A stretch of DNA of 64,000 bases from Tanypteryx hageni. Its lineage: Eukaryota; Arthropoda; Insecta; Odonata; Petaluridae. Numbering within the stretch: position 1 is the stretch's first letter; each line of letters starts with the position of its first letter. Shown here piece after piece: positions 56,563-64,000 of this stretch. Location of the stretch: the NCBI GenBank assembly GCA_028673005.1, contig CM054118.1:4924410-4988409 (forward strand), read 5' to 3'. The notes beneath the pieces are model-generated. The model ran no database searches, had not been told where the DNA came from, and was given only the letters and a program-made list of their open reading frames with translations. The position numbers were made by a program, and so were the translations under genes.

Positions 56563-57270
56563 ATGCGCTCTCGCGCAGGGGACGGGTCGAATGAAAATCC
56601 ACCAGCAATTTCCTCCCCTTCACCGTCTGATCTTACTCAAGTGGTTAATGGTCTTTTGTCTAAGTTTCCTCCCTTTGCAGAGCTTTCAGCCGAAGCCACC
56701 TTCGTATTTTTGTAGGAATTACGTTACGTTCGCGAACTTAAGTTCGTCGCGGATAATTATCTTCTCATTCTCGCCCTCGCTAAAATCCCGGTTACGCTAA
56801 GGGATTTCTGGTTTAATGCTATTTCACGGAATCTTTCTTGGGAGCAGGTCATCTCGAAAGTCTGGCAGACCTTTTTCTCGAAGAGAATTCGAGCGCCTCG
56901 TCTCGCTTAAAGTCAAAAGATTCCAATCCCCAGACGAGTCACCGCTGATGTTTTTCCAGTCCGTCAAGGCGGCAATCGCGGTATTATGTCTGAATTATTC
57001 GGAGTTAGAGATTGTGGAACTCGTGCTCGACGGTATAAATCCCCTGACCCTGTCTACATTTCTTTTCGTCGGGAGGCCTAATAATCTAGCCGAGTTGGAC
57101 GACTTACTCACGCAATCCGATAAACTCCTCACGACCAGAAGAGAATATTCTCGCGAGAATCCATTATCCTCGGGTGTTTCGCCACCCACAGCGTTTCGAA
57201 CTTCGCCAAAGGCTACATTTCAGCCTAATCAAAATCGCCGTTTTCGGCGCGATTCCCGTAACCCAATGGG
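56563..57270 (+). pseudogene. Ty3 Gag-like protein, broken
   Basis: From the ATG at 56563 the frame reads MRSRAGDGSNENPPAISS, VVNGLLSKFPPFAELSAEA, a TAG stop near 56713, and RELKFVADNYLLILALAKIP to KVWQTFFSKR. A +1 shift near 56870 leads into FERLVSLKVKRFQSPDESPL and LFVGRPNNLAELDDLL, a typical capsid C-terminal domain. A basic stretch (NQNRRFRRDSRN) ends it, but the CCHC zinc knuckle normally found here is absent. The stop and the shift make this copy defective in Gag. Confidence 0.75.
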
Positions 57271-57766
57271 TCATTCTTTTGTTAATTGGTCGGATCCTTC
57301 CGACAGGCCACTAATTGACGTGTCAATTAATTCGCAACCACGCCATGCTCTACTCGATACCGGTTCGTCAATTTCCCTAATAGATCGCAAGGAGTGGGCC
57401 GCCTTAAAAACTCGTAGCAAAAAGCGAGCGCTTCAAACCTGCTTCGTTAAATGCAATGGTCTTTCGGCTAACCCTTTCCTGTTTCGATCTAGGGTTCATT
57501 TAAAAGTTCGAATCCACAACTTTTCGTGGAAGCAGTGGTTTCATTTGGCCGACTTGCCCTTTTCGTACATTTTGGGCCATGATTTTATACTAAAATCCTC
57601 TATCATAATTGATAGCCGGGCCCGTAAGGCATTTTTTTCCTTCAATTCTCGATTTTCTATGCCCTTTGTAACCTCCCCCCCCCCTCGTATGCCGTTGGAG
57701 AAAGCTCCTCGTCCAACGGGCATTTTTTCGACAAGGCTAAGGATGACTCATGTAACGGCAGTCTAG
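57271..57766 (+). CDS. Ty3 aspartic protease region
   Basis: In the same frame as the second part of Gag (open from 56816): RPLIDVSINSQPRHALLDTG with the catalytic DTGSS, FVKCNGLSANPF, and LPFSYILGHDFIL, the flap and ILG/I-D-F end of retropepsins. It processes Gag and Pol. The frame stops at 57766, overlapping the pol frame by about 39 bases at a T6 run (57723-57728), where a -1 shift would join them. Confidence 0.8.
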
Positions 57767-60444
57767 GTGTACCCCTTCCCTTTTCTAAGGACGACCGTTG
57801 CGAAATCGCCTCCCTGTTCACGCGATATCCAGACGTCATCACCCCAAACCTTGGCCTCACTACTTTAGTTGAATACGAAATCGAATTGTCTGATTCTACC
57901 CCAATTCGTTCTCATCCGTATCAATTGTCTCCGCCCAAATTGGCCTCTATGAAAAATCAGGTGTCTTCACTGCTAGAGAAAGGAGTGATCGAAGAATCGA
58001 ATTCCCCATTTGCTAGCCCAGCATTTCTCATCCCTAAGAGAAATGGCTCAGATCGCCTTGTAATCGATTACCGCAAAATTAATAAAAGGGTTAAATATGA
58101 TAATTATCCGGTACCTTCGATTGAGCTGGCCTTCGCTTACCTTGGCTCTGCCAGGTTCTTTTCGATTTTCGATCTCAATTCTGCTTTCTATCAGATTCCC
58201 TTGTCACCTCAGAGTAAACCTGTAACTGCATTTATTACCCCCTTTGATCTTTATCAGTATAGTAGGTTACCATTTGGACTTTGTACAAGCCCACAGATAT
58301 TTTCAAGGTTGATCGATAAGGTTTTAGGGGACTTGAAATATAATTGTGTATTTCCTTATATCGATGACTTATGTATTTATTCTAAATCTTATGAGGAACA
58401 CCTGGACCACATCGGCAAGGTACTACAGAGACTCCGCCATGCAGGTCTCACTGTCCAACCAGATAAAATGAAAGTTGCGCAATCAGCTGTTCACTTCTTG
58501 GGACATCAGATAACATGTGGTTCCCTGCAGATAGATCCTGAGAGGGTGAAGCCCATAATGAACTTTCCGGTGCCTACTTCACTGAAACAGGTTGTCTCCT
58601 TCCTTGGGATGTCAGGTTTTTATTCCAAATTTATTTCTAATTTTGCTAAATTGGCTGCTCCTCTGAATGCCTTGAGGAGAAAGAATGCCACCTTTCAATG
58701 GACTGATTCCCATTCTGATTCTTTTATGAAACTTAAAAATGTCTTGTCCTCTCCTCCAGTTCTTCACTTGCCTGATTTTAATTCAGATTTCCATCTCTTT
58801 GTGGATGCTAGCAATATTGCTTTGGGAGCCACTCTCAATCAGCTGATTGATGGTAATTTTAAACCGGTGGCTTATGCTAGCAAAACACTCAATACTCAAG
58901 AGTCTCGTTTGTCCACTTATGAATTGGAATGTATGGCCTGTTGCTTTGCAACTCAAAAATTTAAGCCATACCTGCAGGCAAGACCATTTCATTTGTATAC
59001 TGATAATGCTGCTCTCACCTGGCTGTTTAATCACCCTAAACAATTAGGAAAAATTGGTCGCATGGTTCTAAAACTGTCTTGCTTTTGTTTTACAATTCAC
59101 CATGTTTCTGCTTCTAAAAATAGGGCTGCTGATTGCTTGTCACGGGTTAGAATCTTGGATCATCATTCTGATCCAACCCCTGTTGAAATTTCCTGTCTAT
59201 TGCAACATGTTCCATTGTCCTTCACTAATATTCGCCATCATCAGGCTTCCGACAGAGACTTGTGCAAAATAATAGAGCAAATCAGATCAGGGAAAACCAT
59301 TCCAAATTATTCTTTGCAAGGCGACTTATTGCATCACCATTCCCTGGGCTCTAAGAAACCTCGAGTTGTAATTCCTCTTGCTTTAAGAGAGATGATCTTC
59401 CAATATTTTCATTCTTCTCCTATTGGTGGTCATCTAGGCAGTGCAAAGACGTGTGATAAAATCTCCCGTGAATTTTGGTGGTGGGATATGAGAGCAGATA
59501 TTTCAACAAAAGTTAAAAATTGTCATGATTGTCAAATAACTAAACCCAGAAACTGTTTACCCCCTGGTCGTCATTCAGCTAAATTCTCGACTCATCCCTG
59601 GGAAAGAATATTTATTGATTTTGTCGGTCCATTGCCTAGGAGTAAATTTGGTCATGCCTATGCCTTAACCATAATTGATGGCTTTAGTAAATTTGTAATT
59701 ATTCAACCGGTTAGAAACTCAACAAGTAAAGCTGTTGTTGATATCCTTACCAGGCTTGTGTTTTCTAAATTTGGGGTTCCCAAATATATTGTGTCAGATA
59801 ACGCTTCCTCTTTCAAATCCAAATTATTTTATGACATGTGTTTTAGCCTAGGGATTAAACATATTTATACTGCCCCCTATTATCCCAGGCCCAGCCATGC
59901 AGAAAGAGTTCATAGAAATTTGAAGTATGCCTTATCTGCTTTCACACGTGATGCCCATGATAAATGGGATGCATATTTGCCGGGGCTGACTTTTGCCTTC
60001 AATTCTGCTAAACACTCTTCTACAGGTGTTTCACCTGCTAAGGTATTTTTGGGTCGTGAGCTTCCACACCCATTGTCACTTCAATGGGATTTGCCAAATG
60101 AATTGGCATCAGCTGATTGTAATTCAGCTTCAGGGCAGCAACTTTGGAATAAGGTGCTAAGTAATTTAGCCAAGTCACAACAGCGCGTTGCTAGCAAACA
60201 TAATGCTAGACATTCTCCACAAGCCTTTTCACCAGGTGAACAGGTTGTGTTCAGAGCTGTGCCAAAAGTTTCCAAACTTAATAAAATGTCTGCCAAAATT
60301 TCCCCTCTATGGGAAGGACCCTTCGTGGTCGACAGGATAATCACTCCTGTAACCCTGTATTTAAGGAAGCCAGACAACCCAAATTATTTTCGAATAGCAA
60401 ATATTAGTCAAGTTGAGAAATATTTTTCTTCTGGTATGAAATAA
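57727..60444 (+). CDS. Ty3-type Pol: RT, RNase H, integrase
   Basis: The frame is open from about 57727; the nominal start at 57886 is a TTG and not a real start, so Pol is probably made as a fusion. From 57886, RT has VIDYRKINKRVKYDNYPVPS, FDLNSAFYQIPLS, RLPFGLCTSPQIFSRLID and the catalytic YIDD at residues 158-161. RNase H has LFVDASNIALGA, STYELECMA, LYTDNAALTWL and AADCLSR with all four acidic residues. Integrase has the HHCC part HSSPIGGHLG to CHDCQ, and the D,D-35-E core in FIDFVGPL, VSDNASSF and HAERVHRNLK. A C-terminal GEQVVFRAV and LWEGPFVV module ends it. No stop or frameshift: the best-preserved enzyme in the window. Confidence 0.9.
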   Translation, partial: FDKAKDDSCNGSLGVPLPFSKDDRCEIASLFTRYPDVITPNLGLTTLVEYEIELSDSTPIRSHPYQLSPPKLASMKNQVSSLLEKGVIEESNSPFASPAFLIPKRNGSDRLVIDYRKINKRVKYDNYPVPSIELAFAYLGSARFFSIFDLNSAFYQIPLSPQSKPVTAFITPFDLYQYSRLPFGLCTSPQIFSRLIDKVLGDLKYNCVFPYIDDLCIYSKSYEEHLDHIGKVLQRLRHAGLTVQPDKMKVAQSAVHFLGHQITCGSLQIDPERVKPIMNFPVPTSLKQVVSFLGMSGFYSKFISNFAKLAAPLNALRRKNATFQWTDSHSDSFMKLKNVLSSPPVLHLPDFNSDFHLFVDASNIALGATLNQLIDGNFKPVAYASKTLNTQESRLSTYELECMACCFATQKFKPYLQARPFHLYTDNAALTWLFNHPKQLGKIGRMVLKLSCFCFTIHHVSASKNRAADCLSRVRILDHHSDPTPVEISCLLQHVPLSFTNIRHHQASDRDLCKIIEQIRSGKTIPNYSLQGDLLHHHSLGSKKPRVVIPLALREMIFQYFHSSPIGGHLGSAKTCDKISREFWWWDMRADISTKVKNCHDCQITKPRNCLPPGRHSAKFSTHPWERIFIDFVGPLPRSKFGHAYALTIIDGFSKFVIIQPVRNSTSKAVVDILTRLVFSKFGVPKYIVSDNASSFKSKLFYDMCFSLGIKHIYTAPYYPRPSHAERVHRNLKYALSAFTRDAHDKWDAYLPGLTFAFNSAKHSSTGVSPAKVFLGRELPHPLSLQWDLPNELASADCNSASGQQLWNKVLSNLAKSQQRVASKHNARHSPQAFSPGEQVVFRAVPKVSKLNKMSAKISPLWEGPFVVDRIITPVTLYLRKPDNPNYFRIANISQVEKYFSSGMK

Positions 60445-62060
60445 TTGATTATTTTTAATATCACGTGTTAATATTATTTCTATTATGTATTGCTTTGGTT
60501 GACCAAAGGTTATATTGGTCATTCTAAATTACCACATACTATTGTTAATCAATTTAAGAAACTTTATGTGGCTATCAGATAAGTTTGATTTTGTGGCTTT
60601 GAAAAATGAATCACCCTTTGGATTGTAATGTTAAGAATTACCTTGTTTTGTGAGCTTGTTTAGATATACAAGCAAGAGAGTATCCTTGGGTGATTGCATT
60701 TTGGATTTAGTTTTTCATTTCCACTTGGAGGTGTTTTTTTCCTGTCTTGTTGACAGAGTCACTGATTCCTATGAATCATTATTGTTCTTGGTAAATGTCC
60801 AGCGTAGAGAATTAGCAACCTCATCGCCCGGTGATTTATAATCATCGCAATCAGCCCCCAGGTGCAAATCTGGTAAAATAAATTGATATTTACTTGGCCA
60901 ATTGCCACAATACTGCTCGGTGCAGTCAATTTTCAGACATCATAGATGGATCCTGACATCTGTGTATGTCTCATGGCACAAAATTATTTTAATAACCTTG
61001 CCATGTTATATCCGTTGGTACTATTTACCACGGTTAGTGTACTCCAGCCCCAATTGAGCTAGGATACTTTAAAATGTTTATCTATGTAATATGTATCTAT
61101 GTACTACCTTTCACAGTGATTTTTTTATTTTTTTTATATACTGTGAATTTCTTAGCACTCTGCTCAAACAATGCGAGGCAAGTCTAATCTATTTAGCCCT
61201 CCAATTATTAACTCTCTCTTGCATTTTGATAACGGTCGGACAATGCCAGGGTTGGCATTCCTTTTCCTCGTTCTCATCTAATAGTTGCTATTAATTTTCA
61301 ATTTCGCCCTGTTGGCAAATAATATTTTCTCATTAATTTTGTAACTTGGTAATAATAATATTGTGTTTATGTACATTGGAATTTTTGTGATTATTTTCGG
61401 ATTCTTACGTTGTGCTCCAAGCTGGTGCGTCGGTAAACTCTGGAGTGTGACTTTCCTTGCCGAACTAAACAGTGAGGGAACTCATCGAAAGTGAGGGGGG
61501 ATGCAGCATTTTCCTACTTTTGACGGTTTTTCGAGTTCCCCATAAGTTTTTCGTGTTCCAGCAAATGACGACCCCTGCCTGCGACGCATCCTGCGTGCGA
61601 CGCACCCTTTTTCGCGGGAATCCTGCTTTTATAGCAACGGACATTAGCCCGGAAGAGGGCACTAGTAGAACGCGGGTAGAACCAATTAGCGTTCGCGAGT
61701 GGAACGCAATCTACCGGCACCTGACTGTAAACGGCGTTAGTTGCGAGCCGACAACGTCGAAAGTGAGGGGAGCAGTGAAGGAAAGGGGAAGAGCGAGATA
61801 AGACGTGAGAAGAGAGAGCGAAGACAGCGGAGCGAACGCAGCCGTGGGAAAGGTGATCGGCGCGTCGAACTCTTCGGCATATCATTTCTGATTCAAGTGG
61901 ACATTTCTTATAAGTATTGTAATATATTTGTGTTTTGTATAACGTCACTGCAATATAATTGCTAGTACGTTTTGTGACATATATCCAGTGTATGCTTTTG
62001 TTAATTGGTCGGCAGCAGCAGTGTCTCCGAATGTAACGTATCGTTTAACTATTTTATAAT
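60445..62060 (+). other. Ty3 3' region and candidate 3' LTR
   Basis: No env-like ORF. CpG-poor, AT-rich untranslated DNA up to about 61.4 kb, then a CpG-rich part. A polypurine-like tract at 61488-61501 precedes TGCAGCATTTTCCTACTTTT, a possible LTR start with TG. The end, near TGTAACGTA (62032-62040), lacks a canonical CA. Confidence 0.45.
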
Positions 62061-62079
62061 ACTTATAGTATTACGAGAG

Positions 62080-62334
62080 ATTAATGTAAAATGAGACAGT
62101 TTCGTCTCACTGGTTAGGGCATATCTTGAAAGGAGAAGGTTTGCTATTGATGGTGTTGGAAGGATCAGTAGAAGGTGAATGGAAAAGGGGACGTAGAAGA
62201 ATAAAAATGTTTGATGACCTGAAAGAAAGTGGAGGGTATCAGGAAATGAAAGAAATGGCAAGGAACAGAAAGGAGTGGAGACAACGCCGGTGCCAGGGAC
62301 CTGCCTTGAGGCAGAACACCTCATGATGATGATG
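62080..62334 (+). pseudogene. C-terminal end of the outer LINE
   Basis: It reads SHWLGHILKGEGLLLMVLEG, EWKRGRRRIKMFDDLKES and MARNRKEWRQRRCQGPA with a stop, then ATGATGATGATGAT. This matches residue for residue the layout of the end of the LINE at 31.8-32.07 kb and closes the nested locus. Confidence 0.85.
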
Positions 62335-62344
62335 ATTCATATAT

Positions 62345-63275
62345 ATAACATATAGGAGGATACTAATGTCCAGCCCAAACTACAAGAGCTAGAGAGCTGA
62401 AAGTTTTAGATTTTGTAGATATAATAGAGAAACCTACAGATAAAATGAGACTTCTTACCTAAGTGACATGAGTTCGACTCCAGAAATTCCGAAAGTTGCG
62501 TTTTTTCCCATAAGAAAAGCATTGCATTTTTGTAAATTAATTATGGGCACTTGCCGGTAAGCTAGAAAAATGAAATTTTCAGTGTTGCTAGATGGCCAAA
62601 ATATCTATTAGGAATTATTGTCACTTTTGCTTACAGTGTCTTGGGTTCGACTCCAGAGACCCCGGAATATCTCCCATAAGTTAGCATGGGAAAACGTAAT
62701 CCAGTGTGTAGACCAATCTAAAAAGTTTAGGAAGCTGAAATTTTGCAAGATTATAGAACTTTTCTCATAACTAACTATAAAAATCGAAAATTTTAAAATT
62801 GTAAATTTTAGGGGTGGTTTTAACCCCATTTGAACATTAAAGTTTAATAATTTTTTAGATACTACAGGATGAGCTAGGAAGCTGAAAATTTCAAGTTATT
62901 TACAAAGTCGTGTATTTGAACAAATAAACATTTGAAATTTTCCATAAATATATTTCGGCGGCCGTTAAAAATGTTTAAATTTTAGACAATTAGAAAAATA
63001 TTATTTTACTTCTAGAAGTGCTACAACTTTAAAATTTGGCTGAAATGTGTAGCATTAGTACCTTATAATGAATAAAGTGTAAAATGTTTAAAATTGCAAC
63101 ATTTGGGGATTGTTTTAAACTATTATTTTTAAATGTGGGAAAAACGAAAATCGCTGCGGAGGTGAAATCTTTAGAATTAATAGAATATTTGTAATGATGA
63201 AATATCTGTCTGAAAAATTAATGTTTTTTCAAGGTGAGATGAAATGCTTGCAGTATGCAAGCACCTTCTACTAGT
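62345..63275 (-). repeat. ~750-950-bp interspersed repeat, copy C5
   Basis: On the minus strand it starts CTAGTAGAAGGTGCTTGCAT (63275 downwards) and ends ACATTAGTATCCTCCTATAT at about 62355-62375. The 3' half differs from C1/C4, so it is a subfamily. Plus-strand GGTTCGACTCC at about 62645 matches a pol III B box, without an A box. Confidence 0.8.
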
Positions 63276-63712
63276 ATGTTATATCCTCCTCCTCCTCTGT
63301 AAGGAACGTCTATATATAATGATATATGATACATATATGATAGGAGGACACTAATGTTCAGCCCAAACTACAAGAGATGGAAAGCTAATCTAAGCTAATC
63401 TTCAGCATTTGTAGAAGTCATAGAGGAACCTTCAGAATAAATGGGACCTCTTACCTGGGTGACATGGGTTTGACACCAGAAAATCCGAAATTTGCTTTTT
63501 TCCCATAAGAAAAGCATTGCGCCATTTAAAAAAATTAATTTCTGGCACTTGTCCATAACCTAAAAATATGAAATTTTCAGTGTTGCTAGATGGCCGCAAT
63601 ATCTATTAGGAATTATTGTTATTTTAGATTACAGTGTCCTGAGTTCTACTCCAGATGCCCCAGAAAATCTCCCATAAGTTAGTATGGGAAAAAGTTATTC
63701 CAGTGTGTAGAC
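63276..63712 (-). repeat. ~750-950-bp repeat, copy C6 (cut by hAT)
   Basis: After the junction motif TCCTCCTCCTCCTCTGTAAG (63289 on), the same 3' part as in C5 is repeated from AGGAGGACACTAATGTTCAG (63340), about 85% similar by eye, up to the hAT element at 63713. Confidence 0.8.
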
Positions 63713-64000
63713 CAGTGTTTCTCAACCTTTTTTCCTCCACGGCACACTTACATACTTACTCAAATCTCGCGGCACACCATACCCTATCTTTGTTAGTTTC
63801 ACTATTTTAATTCACATTTTTAAAGAAGAAAACACTAAAAGTACTATAATAAAAATGTTTAATACTGCCATTGCTGTTAAAATAACATTTAACATATAAA
63901 ATACTGTTGTTGCTAATTAAGTACATACATAATGCAACATTACAACATTTTCATTCTTCAATGAGAAACCTGGGCTTTCTTTTTGGAACAAAGACGCTTT
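63713..64000 (+). mobile_element. hAT-type element, left end only
   Basis: CAGTGTTTCTCAACCTTTTT at 63713 is a typical hAT terminal repeat and is followed by GGCACACTTACATAC and CGCGGCACACC. It interrupts the C6 repeat. The rest lies outside the window. Confidence 0.7.

Larger units (their letters stand above)
56501..62060 (+). mobile_element. Ty3-type LTR retrotransposon, lacking a 5' LTR
   Basis: Gag-like region, aspartic protease, RT, RNase H and integrase follow in the Ty3 order (RT before integrase). A purine tract AAAGTGAGGGGGGA at about 61488-61501 could be the polypurine tract, making 61502-62040 a candidate 3' LTR. No copy of that sequence exists at the left edge, so the 5' LTR is missing. 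The CpG content is high at both ends and low in 58.2-61.4 kb. Confidence 0.8.
53563..62334 (+). mobile_element. Outer RTE-like LINE holding two other elements
   Basis: Left part 53563-54273 (leader and endonuclease start), middle part 56345-56500 (endonuclease continuation), right part about 62080-62334 (C-terminal domain and ATGATGATGAT tail). ATTCATATAT occurs at 53553-53562 and 62335-62344, a plausible 10-base duplication although the surroundings are AT-rich. The protein pieces align well with the LINE at 28.8-32.1 kb. About 2 kb of its own RT region is missing where the Ty3 element sits. Confidence 0.85.

Noticed and set aside
57886..57888. Start codon of Ty3 pol at 57886
   Set aside because: The codon is TTG and RT homology extends upstream; pol is more likely made by frameshift fusion.
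1..64000. CRISPR array, operon, phage or plasmid features
   Set aside because: No regularly spaced identical short repeats; all coding content is eukaryotic transposon-type and the other repeats are TE or simple sequence.

Overview
The window looks like nuclear DNA of a eukaryote, most likely an arthropod and probably an insect. It is AT-rich, contains no recognisable host gene, and consists almost entirely of transposable elements (TEs) inserted into one another. The families (RTE-like, Jockey and CR1/L2 LINEs, tRNA-derived SINEs, Ty3 LTR elements, hAT, piggyBac and pogo/Tigger DNA transposons, MITEs) and the lack of operons or ribosome binding sites exclude a prokaryote. I cannot name the species. 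All family names come from reading motifs; no database search was run.

Layout. 0-5 kb: a small Cys-rich ORF fragment, then a decayed RTE-like LINE on the minus strand (about 1.2-4.7 kb). 6.6-10.7 kb: a broken piggyBac transposase abutting a broken hAT element that carries a perfect-stem hairpin. 12-18.3 kb: tRNA-Gly-like SINE copies, a tandem ~560-bp repeat containing two insertions, a 315-bp hAT MITE, and two head-to-tail copies of a ~1-kb repeat with 14-bp terminal inverted repeats. 18.3-20 kb: a purine-rich tract followed by a CpG-rich island, the best candidate for something host-derived. 20-24 kb: mostly featureless AT-rich DNA with an exact 270-bp tandem duplication. 24.4-27.1 kb: a BED-type hAT transposase remnant. 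28.2-34.3 kb: a second tandem pair of the ~1-kb repeat, split by a tRNA-headed RTE-like LINE (10-bp TSD) and by a Tigger element that itself holds an inverted tRNA-like SINE. 34.6-38.5 kb: a hAT MITE and a GTF2IRD2-like hAT element, the latter interrupted by a Jockey 3' end and a SINE tail. 42.4-49.6 kb: two different Jockey-type LINEs fused head to tail on the minus strand. 49.6-53.5 kb: copies of a ~750-bp interspersed repeat, one split by a GTF2IRD2-like hAT. 53.56-62.33 kb: a nested locus with an outer RTE-like LINE containing a 5'-truncated CR1/L2 LINE with an intact RT ORF, and a Ty3-type element with a long intact pol ORF. 62.3-64 kb: further copies of the ~750-bp repeat and the start of another hAT element running off the end.

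How it fits together. The genes form no pathway. Each encodes its own transposition machinery: endonuclease plus reverse transcriptase for LINEs, protease/RT/RNase H/integrase for the Ty3 element, DDE-type transposases for the DNA elements. SINEs and MITEs are non-coding passengers. Most ORFs carry stops and frameshifts; the two likely youngest coding stretches are the CR1/L2 RT ORF and the Ty3 pol ORF. Insertion order can be read in many places because target-site duplications and uninterrupted neighbouring repeat units are preserved.
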